Source: Gammaproteobacteria bacterium
Lineage (GTDB): Bacteria > Pseudomonadota > Gammaproteobacteria > Pseudomonadales > Azotimanducaceae
Direction: 5' to 3'
DNA: 52,369 bases
Assembly (NCBI GenBank): GCA_002690865.1
Contig: NZGG01000016.1
Span: 1-52,369, forward strand
Position numbers and translations under genes: made by a program. The notes under the pieces are model-generated. The model made no database searches, was not told the DNA's origin, and saw only the letters and a program-made list of their open reading frames with translations. Positions 17,597 to 26,317 of this stretch are shown piece after piece (within the stretch, counting starts at the first letter, position 1; every line of letters begins with the position of its first letter).

Positions 17597-20500
17597 ATGG
17601 AAGAACAAGTGGAGAGTGTTGATCAACTCTATATAAATGCGGAGCGTCTCGCCGAGGATTTTTCGTTATTCCCGCGAAAAGAGACCTCATCTGTTATACA
17701 GGGGCTGCTAACAGATAGACAGATTGAACTGCGGCTTGATCGGCTACGTAATATGGATGTCGATGCATACATCGCCGCAACAGTAGCTCCCTGCGAAGAG
17801 ACTTCTAGGGATAGCGCACGAGATATTATTGGTGCGCTCGATGTCCCAATAATAAACGAGACTATTGATGGCCCATTTTACTCAGCAGAATGCGCATTTG
17901 ACTTCAATGGTATCCGACGAAGTATCGGTTTTATTGCTCAAGAAAGGAGTTATGCCTCGGGCGTCTGGGGTCCAGAGCATCATAAGGCCGCCGCGGATGC
18001 GGCAAGTAACTTTGCTGTACGTTCAATCCCGATCGTCACTCTTATGGATACTCCAGGAGCTGATGGTAACGAGTATGCGAATGCTAATAACCAGGCACAC
18101 TCCATTTCCCGTCTGATAGCAGAATTATGTAATGTAGATGTTCCGACTCTGGGCATAATTATTGGTCAGGGATATTCAGGTGGAGCTATACCTCTTGCCG
18201 CTAGTAACCTTCTATTGAGTCTGCGTACTGGTGTTTTTAACACTATTCATCCCAAAGGGCTGGCAAATTTAGTTACTCGATATAATCTCTCATGGCAGGA
18301 ATGTGCGAAGTTCGTCGGAGTGTCACCTTTTGAACTATATAAACAAGGAAACATTGATGGAATAGTTGATTTTGACCCGGGGGAAAATGACAAGATTCAA
18401 AATCTCCGAAATGTAATTGTATCTGGTATCACCTTCATAGAGGATGGAGCTAAATCATTTGTAGCAAATTATCCAGAGGTTCTTGATCACTATCGACGAA
18501 ATATTAATCGATACCTCCATCTGTCTGAGTCCTTAGCAGCCGTCCACGCTAGTTCGACACTAAAGCTGCGTACTTCGCCAACAGAATATCCTAATGTTTT
18601 TGGGGTGACAGTTCGTTTTCTCCGTTACCTCGGTTTACGAAATAGAATTAAAAGTACGACCACTACGTTATATGGCAGATTAGCAGATAGCGATATTCCC
18701 GAGGGGGAGCTGGCGCAAAGACTTTATCGTGAGCGACGCTCTGCTTTTCTTAGTTGGTTTCAAGATCCAGACAAAATTCTATACGAGGATCTCTTAAACA
18801 AGTCTTGGAAGAGTTATGTTGAGAAAAAATCAGCTTTAGGGGATGAACGGGGAAGAATTGCTCAAATATTTTTTGGGGAGCCAAAGGAAAACTACGCAAA
18901 TGCGAAGGGTGATTTATGTTTACTAGGAGGATTGCATTTATATAATCGCTGGAAATCAAGTGCGCCAGATAATCTTTCCGCTTTAATTGAGCATTTGAAA
19001 GATCCTGAAACAAATGCATATTTATTATCGACTGATGATCTTAATGATGTGAAACATCTTCTGGCAAAGATGTCAGAGTCTAACGCAGATTTTATTATGC
19101 ACCTAAAATCTCTTTTTACTTTCGAGGGTAAAAAGTTATTTGATCTTGATTACATTGAATCTAAAAATGATGCTCAGCTCAATAGTCAACTTGTTTCGGA
19201 GTTAAATCTTATCGTGGAGGCTCACTCCCTTTTTAACGAGTCACTACTCAAAAATGTAGAATTATCGGACTACACTAAGAGCCTAGTCGCTCGAAAAGAC
19301 CAGAACTTGCTAAAGCTGAACCGAAGATTGCTCGAAGACACTCTTTGGACTTTCTTGGAGCGTAAACAAGATAAAATCCGGGATGGAGATGATCAAGAAT
19401 TAACTATTCTTGATGTAATACTAGATGAAGATGTCCGAGAGGACTTTATTTTTCAGTCCCGTAACCTAATAGTTTTTTCTATCGTGTATAACAATATCAT
19501 CCATGATTTGGTTTCTATTGCTAAGCATGCTCATGAGGCACGGATAGTTCCTGATTCGTTCGTCGCAAAGTTGCTAGATGAATCTGTGGCAGAGGCAAAG
19601 TTAAGTGAGGTGTTCAACGGTTTTACTACTACTCAGATTGAAAAAGATTTTGATATTTGGATGGCACAATTCGCTGGACACTCACGCAGTAGTAATTTTC
19701 TTAAGGCAGTTGAAGAATGGATGAGAGTTGTACACAAAGATAAGTCCGATACCTTGTTCGTTATAATAAGTTTTTTCTTTGAGAAATTACTACCCGAATA
19801 TTATGTCAGTCGTCGCACTGATAAAACGTATGAAGGAAAAGTCGAGCCGGTTAGAATAGGTCGACGAAAAGACTTTTGGAATCGACTTACAATCGCGTAC
19901 AGGGACCTGCTGTTCCATGAGGTGCTAACTAAGGAAAAAAGAAGTAAGCGCACAAACAAAGAGGCTTTGATTCAAAAATACGTCTCCAATTTTTCTGAAT
20001 TAAACGCGACGCTGATGTCAGCGAATCCGGTTAACTTCCCCACTTTTCGGCCGACGATTGAAGCAGCTCTTAATAAAGGTTTACAACCATGTGGTTTGAT
20101 CACTGGAATAGGCGATTTTGAAACAGAGAAAGGTTGTTATAAAGCGGGCATAGTAATTTCAAATATAGAGTTTCAGGTGGGTTGCATTGACAGTTCAGAC
20201 TGTGCTCGATTTTGTAAACTATTAGTTGAGTGCGCGATAAAACAGATTCCAGTAATTTGTTTTGTTTCATCCGGGGGAATGCAGACAAAAGAGGGGGCGG
20301 CTGCTCTATTCACTATGGCCGCAGTCAATGATCGGATCACTCGATTTGTGCGTGATAATGATTTGCCAATAATAATGTTTGGTTTTGGAGATTGTACTGG
20401 TGGAGCACAAGCAAGTTTTGTTACTCATCCATTGGTTCAGACATACTATTTCACAGGAACTAGCATGCCATTTGCAGGTCAGGCTGTTGTAGAGTCTAAC

Positions 20501-22483
20501 TTGCCGTTCACTTGCTTGTTGAGCAACTATCTTTCAGTCAAAAACGGAGCAATGAAAGGTCTCGTAAAGCATCCTTTTGCGAATGAGCTGGATGATGAAC
20601 TTCGAGATGTCGATCCTGGAATACCGCTTCCTAAAGAGACGGTAGAGGACGTCGTTGATCGCATTATGTCTGGCGTATTAACCGCAGCCCAGCCTATTAT
20701 TGTGAAGCCGGAAACGTTAGAAAGTGAACTTATTCGTCCAGTTAGAAAAACTTTAATTCATGCTAGAGGCTGTACAGCGGTCAAACTAGTACGGAAGGCC
20801 AAGGAACATGATCTAAGTGTCGTTCTCGTGCAATCAGATCCAGATATGGATTCTGTTGCGGCAGATATGATTCGTACTGAGCCAGCTCATACTCTTGTTT
20901 GTATTGGAGGTAACACATCTGACGAGAGTTATCTAAACGCTCTGAGTGTATTGAGTATAGGGGAGGCGCAAGAAGTGGATTCTCTGCATCCAGGTATTGG
21001 ATTTTTATCGGAGGATCCTAATTTTGCGCGTATTGTCCGTCAACGCGGCATTAACTTTGTTGGCCCCAAGGTTAACAGTATGGAAACAATGGGCAATAAG
21101 TCAAATGCAATAAATACGACCATGAGCATCCATGTGCCGGTGGTTCCGGGTAGTCACGGTATCGTGGATACTGCTGAGCGTGCTGCAGAGATCTCAGAAA
21201 ATATTGGATTTCCTGTTTTACTGAAAGCTGTCCATGGGGGGGGAGGTAAAGGCATACAAATAGTAGAGCGTCCTGAGCAGGTCCATGGTTTATTTCACCA
21301 AGTGACTACTGAAGCGAAAAATGCCTTTGGTAATGGTGACATCTACATCGAGAAATTTGTCACTTCGTTGCGGCATATTGAGGTGCAGATTTTACGTGAT
21401 ACTCATGGTAACACGAAGGTTCTTGGACTTCGTGATTGCAGTGTTCAGCGTAATAATCAGAAATTAATGGAGGAGTCGGGGTCAACCATGTTGCCGGCGA
21501 AACTTAAGAAATCGGTTTTTGGATATGCTGAACAGATAGCTAATACCGTTGATTATCATGGGGCTGGTACTGTCGAATTTATCTATGACGTACCAAATGA
21601 CGCTATCTATTTTATGGAAATGAATACCCGATTGCAGGTTGAGCACCCTGTTACAGAAGTCGTAACCGCCGTTGATATCGTGGGGATGCAATTTGCTATT
21701 GCATCAGGCGAATCAATATCTGCTTTGAAAGCAAAAGAAAAAGGCTATGGGCTTGAGGTGCGTATCAACGCAGAAAAAGCGGTTCAGGATGCTGATGGTA
21801 ACGTGTCCTTTGTTCCAACTCCGGGAGAGATTACAGAATGTGTGCTCCCTGAAGTGAGTGGTATTGATCTGATCTCTACTGTTGCGAAAGGAAAAGTGGT
21901 TTCCCCTTTTTATGATAGTTTAATTATCCAGATTATATGCCATGGGGAGAGTCGCGGGGATGCGATTTCTAAGATGTATGCATATCTTGATTCCGTTACT
22001 ATCCATGGGATTTGCACAAACATTAGCTTGATTAAGAGGATACTTAAGGACAAAACTTTTATTGAAGGGAAATATGACACTAAGTATCTCCCAGAGTTTT
22101 TAAATCGTATTGATGCGTCTGCCTTGATTCAAGAAATTGAGAAGGACAGTGGTAGTGATAGCTCAGCCTTAGATCCCGAGATGATCAGGATTGAAGGCAG
22201 TGATGAAATTAAGGTTTTGGCTCCTTCGACGGGTGTGTTCTATTTGACGCCATCGCCATCGGAGCAGGAATATATTCATTTAGGGGATGTGATTTCAACT
22301 GGTGATGTATTGTGTCAATTAGAGGCAATGAAAATGTTTTCTCCGGTAAGTCTAAACAGTTTCTCGACTGACTCTGGAGAATTATACCAATCAGACAAAA
22401 AATATCGTGTTATTAGGATTAATCTAAATTCAGGTCAACAAGTAAATGAAGGGGACCTTCTATTTGTTATTAAGCCTGTTTGA
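17597..22483 (+). CDS. Single-chain biotin-dependent acyl-CoA carboxylase (CT-BC-BCCP fusion)
   Basis: A 1628-residue protein carrying every catalytic part of an acetyl/acyl-CoA carboxylase. Residues ~60-290 resemble AccA (MDTPGADGNEYANANN, IIGQGYSGGAIPLA, FNTIHPKGLA). Residues ~300-810 are an uncharacterised, mostly charged helical linker. Residues ~815-1040 resemble AccD without its zinc ribbon (SSGGMQTKEGAAALFTMA, FGDCTGGAQASFV). Residues ~1045-1490 are a biotin carboxylase with the ATP-grasp loop HGGGGKGI (~1214) and EMNTRLQVEHPVTE (~1342). Residues ~1545-1628 are a biotinyl domain with EAMKM, the biotinylated Lys being residue 1579 (codon 22331-22333); the loop after it is longer than usual. 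The order CT-alpha, CT-beta, BC, BCCP is the reverse of eukaryotic ACC. The acyl-CoA substrate is not determinable. Confidence 0.9.
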   Translation: MEEQVESVDQLYINAERLAEDFSLFPRKETSSVIQGLLTDRQIELRLDRLRNMDVDAYIAATVAPCEETSRDSARDIIGALDVPIINETIDGPFYSAECAFDFNGIRRSIGFIAQERSYASGVWGPEHHKAAADAASNFAVRSIPIVTLMDTPGADGNEYANANNQAHSISRLIAELCNVDVPTLGIIIGQGYSGGAIPLAASNLLLSLRTGVFNTIHPKGLANLVTRYNLSWQECAKFVGVSPFELYKQGNIDGIVDFDPGENDKIQNLRNVIVSGITFIEDGAKSFVANYPEVLDHYRRNINRYLHLSESLAAVHASSTLKLRTSPTEYPNVFGVTVRFLRYLGLRNRIKSTTTTLYGRLADSDIPEGELAQRLYRERRSAFLSWFQDPDKILYEDLLNKSWKSYVEKKSALGDERGRIAQIFFGEPKENYANAKGDLCLLGGLHLYNRWKSSAPDNLSALIEHLKDPETNAYLLSTDDLNDVKHLLAKMSESNADFIMHLKSLFTFEGKKLFDLDYIESKNDAQLNSQLVSELNLIVEAHSLFNESLLKNVELSDYTKSLVARKDQNLLKLNRRLLEDTLWTFLERKQDKIRDGDDQELTILDVILDEDVREDFIFQSRNLIVFSIVYNNIIHDLVSIAKHAHEARIVPDSFVAKLLDESVAEAKLSEVFNGFTTTQIEKDFDIWMAQFAGHSRSSNFLKAVEEWMRVVHKDKSDTLFVIISFFFEKLLPEYYVSRRTDKTYEGKVEPVRIGRRKDFWNRLTIAYRDLLFHEVLTKEKRSKRTNKEALIQKYVSNFSELNATLMSANPVNFPTFRPTIEAALNKGLQPCGLITGIGDFETEKGCYKAGIVISNIEFQVGCIDSSDCARFCKLLVECAIKQIPVICFVSSGGMQTKEGAAALFTMAAVNDRITRFVRDNDLPIIMFGFGDCTGGAQASFVTHPLVQTYYFTGTSMPFAGQAVVESNLPFTCLLSNYLSVKNGAMKGLVKHPFANELDDELRDVDPGIPLPKETVEDVVDRIMSGVLTAAQPIIVKPETLESELIRPVRKTLIHARGCTAVKLVRKAKEHDLSVVLVQSDPDMDSVAADMIRTEPAHTLVCIGGNTSDESYLNALSVLSIGEAQEVDSLHPGIGFLSEDPNFARIVRQRGINFVGPKVNSMETMGNKSNAINTTMSIHVPVVPGSHGIVDTAERAAEISENIGFPVLLKAVHGGGGKGIQIVERPEQVHGLFHQVTTEAKNAFGNGDIYIEKFVTSLRHIEVQILRDTHGNTKVLGLRDCSVQRNNQKLMEESGSTMLPAKLKKSVFGYAEQIANTVDYHGAGTVEFIYDVPNDAIYFMEMNTRLQVEHPVTEVVTAVDIVGMQFAIASGESISALKAKEKGYGLEVRINAEKAVQDADGNVSFVPTPGEITECVLPEVSGIDLISTVAKGKVVSPFYDSLIIQIICHGESRGDAISKMYAYLDSVTIHGICTNISLIKRILKDKTFIEGKYDTKYLPEFLNRIDASALIQEIEKDSGSDSSALDPEMIRIEGSDEIKVLAPSTGVFYLTPSPSEQEYIHLGDVISTGDVLCQLEAMKMFSPVSLNSFSTDSGELYQSDKKYRVIRINLNSGQQVNEGDLLFVIKPV

Positions 22484-22516
22484 CCTACCTCAACTCCATA
22501 AATCTTGAATGCTCAG

Positions 22517-23219
22517 CTAAAGGAAAGGGGCTTCGAAAAAACATATAAGACATTTGCGGACAGAGTAAAATAAGTGATCCGACATCCTATTTACTATCTT
22601 GATAGCAATAAAATTTCCAACCAATGCAGCAGTAACTACCAAAGCTATTAGCTTCTTGCTTAGGTCTGAATAGTTTAAGAACGCACTGTAACAACCTGGT
22701 TTTATTAGATGCCCAAGGATTTGCTAAACAGCTTTAGTTGCTAATATTTACTGTCTACTAAGATCACTTTTTATATAAAAAACATCTAGTAAGGCGCCTG
22801 TAATGCCAGCTAGCAATTGGGTGGAAATACCTATCGAACCGCAAAAAAATGCAATTGTTTTTTTGAATTTTTGGGTTTTCAGAATACGGTAGCAGTAAAG
22901 CTAAAAATGGAAAGATACCGACCATTATTAAAACGACCCCGCTGGACGGTACATACGAAATAGATATGAATATGCTTAATATAATTAAAGCACCTAATGA
23001 ATAAGGTAGTAGTACAACCTATTTTATATCATATCTGTAAAGCCAGACTTGGGAGCCATTTGAAAATGTTTGTGCAATACCCTGAAGAATCATTGCTGCA
23101 GGCACAGGAAGCAAAGATGTCATAATACCTATTAGAACAAGACCTCCCGCCATGCTAAAAAGCTCAGATACAATAGCTGGCACTAAAGTGGCTGAGGTGA
23201 TTATGAAATAAATCATCAT
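22517..23219 (-). pseudogene. Decayed TSUP (TauE/SafE) sulfite/organosulfonate exporter gene
   Basis: Reading leftward from ATG 23219, the N-terminus is a good TauE/SafE start (FIITSATLVPAIVSELFSMAGG, then LLPVPAAMILQGIAQTFSNGS). An in-frame TAG stops it at 23021-23019, where a Trp codon is likely ancestral. The family sequence continues past it (VVLLPYSLGALI). One extra base in the A7 run at 22843-22849 shifts the frame, after which GSIGISTQLLAGITGALLDV is readable. Further stops lie at 22750-22748 (TAA) and 22726-22724 (TAG), with ILATKAV, GHLIK and NYSDLSKKLIALVVTAAL around and after them. Four lesions in a still-legible gene mean recent inactivation. It is divergent from the LysR gene, probably its former regulator. 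Confidence 0.85.
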
Positions 23220-23299
23220 GTAAGTGTCCTAGAGACTATTTGATGTATAAAGTGAATGGAAGGAATAGAATAATTGTGAGAGATGAATAAGTTATAGAC

Positions 23300-24151
23300 A
23301 TGATCGAGAATATGGAAACATTACTGGTTTTATCTAGAACCGGTACTATGATGGAGGCAAGTACAGAGCTGCGAGTATCTCAGTCAGCTGTCAGCAAACG
23401 AATTGCTGCATTAGAAAAATATTACGATAAAAGTCTTATTCAGAAGAAAGGCCGTAGAGTTGAATTAACCCAGCATGGGCAGCGGCTGGTCGATAAGGTT
23501 TCCCCTATCCTATCTGAATTAAGAGATATGTTTATTGAAGAGCGTGCTGGTAGTGGTGAATTAGTAATTGGTGTTTCCGACGCAATTCTATCTTCTTGGG
23601 GACCAGAAGTTTTTCACCAGACTAAAAAAGAGATGCCAGATGTTTCATTTGTTTTTCATACGCACCGGACCCCGGTTGTACTCGACAGAATTCGTTCTGG
23701 AGAATTTATGGTTGGTGTTTGTACTGGTTCTGATTCGCTAGATACTGATTTACAGTCGGAGGTATTGACGCATGAGGCTATGGTAATAATCCCCTCAGGT
23801 TGCAAGACGATTATTTTCCCTCCTGAAGGTGAGTTACCAGTAATTACAATTGAAGATTACTCAGGGGCTTGGCGCTCTTTCCGGGACGAAGTCACCCGTC
23901 TACGTATTCGTAGAGTGGTAAGTCTGGAATCTTTTTTTAGCGTCGCGCAAATGGCCATAGCCGGATTTGGTAATGGTATGGTGCCGATAGGAGTTGCTCG
24001 AACTTTGAAAGTACCCGAATCCTGTCTTATCAATTTAGGTCCTAAGGGGTTAATGAGACCTGTGCGTTTCGTTGCGAGAAAATCTACTTACTCACTACCC
24101 CTAGTAGCTAACTTTTATCAATCATTGTTAAAGAGGTTGAGTCAAAATTAA
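23300..24151 (+). CDS. LysR-family transcriptional regulator
   Basis: A 283-residue LTTR. The winged helix-turn-helix is at residues ~5-60 (MMEASTELRVSQSAVSKRIAALEKYY, LIQKKGRRVELTQHG), followed by a linker helix and a periplasmic-binding-protein-like effector domain (~90-280; ELVIGVSDAILSSWG, QMAIAGFGNGMVPIG). The gene is divergent from the TauE/SafE pseudogene across 80 bp, the usual LTTR-target layout. The original target is therefore probably the lost exporter; the regulator reading frame is still intact. ATG 23300 is used, with ATG 23312 as an alternative; the Shine-Dalgarno is weak. Confidence 0.9.
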   Translation: MIENMETLLVLSRTGTMMEASTELRVSQSAVSKRIAALEKYYDKSLIQKKGRRVELTQHGQRLVDKVSPILSELRDMFIEERAGSGELVIGVSDAILSSWGPEVFHQTKKEMPDVSFVFHTHRTPVVLDRIRSGEFMVGVCTGSDSLDTDLQSEVLTHEAMVIIPSGCKTIIFPPEGELPVITIEDYSGAWRSFRDEVTRLRIRRVVSLESFFSVAQMAIAGFGNGMVPIGVARTLKVPESCLINLGPKGLMRPVRFVARKSTYSLPLVANFYQSLLKRLSQN

Positions 24152-24185
24152 GGTGATAACCGACTAAATAATTGAATTGGTAACT

Positions 24186-25592
24186 TTATTTTATATATTC
24201 CTGAAGATTTCCTGACCAGTCTGTAAGTGTAAGTTGGTTGGTTTTTGCTTCCTCAGTGACTCCGATTTGCTGCGCCTCCACATTATATTGTTTAGCGATA
24301 GATATAACTGTCTCGACGTATTTTGGGCTAATGTACACTTCCATCCGATGCCCCATATTAAATACCTTATACATTTCATGCCAACTGGTATGCGAGGCAG
24401 CTTGTATTGCCATAAAAATTGGTGGAACGGATAACATATTTTGTTTTATGAAATGTATGCCTGATCCAAAATTAAGGCATTTGGTTTGTGCCCCACCAGA
24501 ACAGTGAATAAGTCCTTTTATGTTTGGCCTCAGTTCTGCCAATAACGCCATTATAACGGGAGCATAGCTGCGGGTTGGGCTTAGTAGAGCTTCTCCCACT
24601 TTTAATTTCGAATTCGGAAAGGCTTCATGAAGTTGGTAGGGGCCGCAGTAAACTAGATTTTCTTGTAAGTTACTGTCAAATGTTTCGGGATACTTATCTC
24701 CGTAAGCGGGGGATAGCAAATCATGTCTAGCACTGGTTAGTCCATTACTACCGATACCACTATTTTCAGTGTCTTCGTAGTACGCTTGGCCGGCGGAACT
24801 CAGGCCTACAATCGCTAAATCAGGGACAATTGTATTCGTGACTATATCCTTTTTTTTCATTGTAGTTACGGCACAGGAATCTACTACTATGGTTCCCGTG
24901 AGATCACCCACGTCTGCAGTCTCGCCGCCACCTGAATAGATTTCGACACCTTGGTCTCTCATGGAAGACATGAATAATTCGCTCCCATTTATAAGGGCAT
25001 CTATGACTTCTCCTGGGCAATTTAACGCATTGCGATTTATTGTATTGGAGAAAACGACACGGCCGTTTATACCGATACACATGAGGTCATCTAAGTTCAT
25101 TACAATACTGTCTTGGGCTATGCCCTCGAAAACCTTAGCATCACCTGTTTCTTTATAATGTAAATAAGCAATGATCGATTTTGTACCGCTGCCATCTGAG
25201 TGAATGACATTACATTTTTCAGGATCACCACCGAGATAATCTTCTGTGATTTTGCAAAATGCTCCTGGGATGACCCCTGCATCAAGACTACTGATTGCCG
25301 CATGAACCTCGGATTTATCCGCGCTTACCCCTCGCGCTTTATATCTGTTTATTGTGCTTTGTTTTACCAGATATCCTGAGCGATCCTTAGCCTCTATCAC
25401 ATCACGAAATTCAAGTTGTCGAAAAGCCTTAGCGACAGTATCCGCGGCGATACCATATTCAGCTGCTAGAGCTCTAATGCTTGGGAGTTTTTGCCCGGGT
25501 TTGAGAGTGCCCATATTAATAGCGAAATGGATTTGGTCCACAAGTTGTTGAAATACTGGTTTAGACGTTCGCGTCTCGATTACTAATTTCAT
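24186..25592 (-). CDS. GntR-type DNA-binding domain fused to a PurM (AIR synthase)-like protein
   Basis: A 468-residue two-domain protein. Residues 1-~77 are a GntR winged helix (PVFQQLVDQIHFAINMGTL, LPSIRALAAEYGIAADTVAKAFRQLE, GYLV). Residues ~85-468 are a full PurM-family domain closest in feel to the ~390-residue Bacteroidetes type: SDGSGTKS (132-139), MNLDDLMCIG (165-174), GGGETADVGD (221-230), then LLSPTRSYAPVI and a terminal FNMGHRMEVYI. PurM converts FGAM to AIR using ATP. The start at 25592 is chosen for GAGG 7 nt upstream; starting at 25619 would put the N-terminus inside the palindrome 25603-25628. It is divergent from hisH-hisF. It may be an enzyme, a metabolite-sensing repressor (as MocR is GntR plus aminotransferase), or both. 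Confidence 0.85.
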   Translation of the reverse strand: MKLVIETRTSKPVFQQLVDQIHFAINMGTLKPGQKLPSIRALAAEYGIAADTVAKAFRQLEFRDVIEAKDRSGYLVKQSTINRYKARGVSADKSEVHAAISSLDAGVIPGAFCKITEDYLGGDPEKCNVIHSDGSGTKSIIAYLHYKETGDAKVFEGIAQDSIVMNLDDLMCIGINGRVVFSNTINRNALNCPGEVIDALINGSELFMSSMRDQGVEIYSGGGETADVGDLTGTIVVDSCAVTTMKKKDIVTNTIVPDLAIVGLSSAGQAYYEDTENSGIGSNGLTSARHDLLSPAYGDKYPETFDSNLQENLVYCGPYQLHEAFPNSKLKVGEALLSPTRSYAPVIMALLAELRPNIKGLIHCSGGAQTKCLNFGSGIHFIKQNMLSVPPIFMAIQAASHTSWHEMYKVFNMGHRMEVYISPKYVETVISIAKQYNVEAQQIGVTEEAKTNQLTLTDWSGNLQEYIK

Positions 25593-25602
25593 AGGATGCC
25601 TC

Positions 25603-25628
25603 ACCTGTACTATCATCATAGTACAGGT
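25603..25628. promoter_or_regulatory. Putative operator: perfect 11+11 bp inverted repeat
   Basis: ACCTGTACTAT - CATC - ATAGTACAGGT has perfectly complementary 11-bp arms. It lies 10 bp upstream of the chosen gntR-purM start and 12 bp upstream of the -35 box proposed for hisH. A possible -10 of the leftward promoter (TACTAT) falls inside it. This fits a dimeric winged-helix regulator, most simply the adjacent GntR-PurM protein, controlling its own gene and possibly hisHF. Symmetry is seen; binding is inferred. Confidence 0.72.
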
Positions 25629-25640
25629 GGCGCGTTAATT

Positions 25641-25668
25641 TTGCACGCGCTCATTGGAGCCCTATAAT
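25641..25668 (+). promoter_or_regulatory. Candidate sigma-70 promoter of hisH-hisF-slyX
   Basis: TTGCAC (25641-25646) and a perfect TATAAT (25663-25668) are spaced by 16 bp. The predicted transcript start near 25675 gives a ~19-nt leader before ATG 25694. An ATG overlapping the -10 box at 25667 is therefore unlikely to be the hisH start. Confidence 0.65.
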
Positions 25669-25693
25669 GCTTGGTCTCAACCTCGGAGTTTTT

Positions 25694-26314
25694 ATGTTAG
25701 CGGTAATTGTAGATTATGATGCAGGCAATTTGAGAAGTGTCCAGCGAGCTTGTTATCAGGTGGGCCTCGACGCAGAGATTACAGAAGATCCAGATTTGGT
25801 CGTCAAGGCCGACAAAGTTATTTTTCCAGGAGTCGGTTCGGCAGAAAGTGCTATGTCGACTTTGCAGTTTAAAGGGCTAGATCAAGCTCTAATGGAATTT
25901 TTCAATTCAGGTAAACCACTATTAGGAATATGTCTTGGTCTTCAAATCGCTCTCGAGTTCAGTGAAGAGGGTAATAAGCAGTGTCTGGGTATTATTCCCG
26001 GGGCATGTGAAAGATTTTCATTTTCGAATAGGGCGGTGAAGGTGCCGCATATTGGCTGGAACGAGTTAGAAATTGTTCAGGATCACCCGATGCTACGCTC
26101 TATTCATGATGGCGACGAGTTCTACTTTGTCCATAGTTATTTTGCGCATCCTGAGTCTGAAAAGCACGTATTTGGGCGGACTACTTATGGTGATATTAAG
26201 TTTGCTAGTGTTATTGGTCGGGAAAATTTTTTTTCAACACAATTCCATTTGGAGAAAAGTGGAAAAATCGGGTTGCGTCTTTTGGCAGCATTTTCTGGTT
26301 GGAAAGGAGACTAG
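25694..26314 (+). CDS. hisH: Imidazole glycerol phosphate synthase, glutamine amidotransferase subunit
   Basis: A 206-residue class I glutaminase that hands ammonia to HisF. The catalytic Cys is residue 80 in LLGICLGLQ, and His185/Glu187 are in QFHLEKSG, completing the triad. The start MLAVIVDYDAGNL at 25694 has GGAG 5 nt upstream. The stop is 3 bp before hisF. The pair is not inside a his operon here. It faces a PurM-fusion regulator, so a dedicated role beside or instead of histidine synthesis is possible; HisHF-like pairs are also known in sugar amidine formation. Confidence 0.9.
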   Translation: MLAVIVDYDAGNLRSVQRACYQVGLDAEITEDPDLVVKADKVIFPGVGSAESAMSTLQFKGLDQALMEFFNSGKPLLGICLGLQIALEFSEEGNKQCLGIIPGACERFSFSNRAVKVPHIGWNELEIVQDHPMLRSIHDGDEFYFVHSYFAHPESEKHVFGRTTYGDIKFASVIGRENFFSTQFHLEKSGKIGLRLLAAFSGWKGD

Positions 26315-26317
26315 GGG

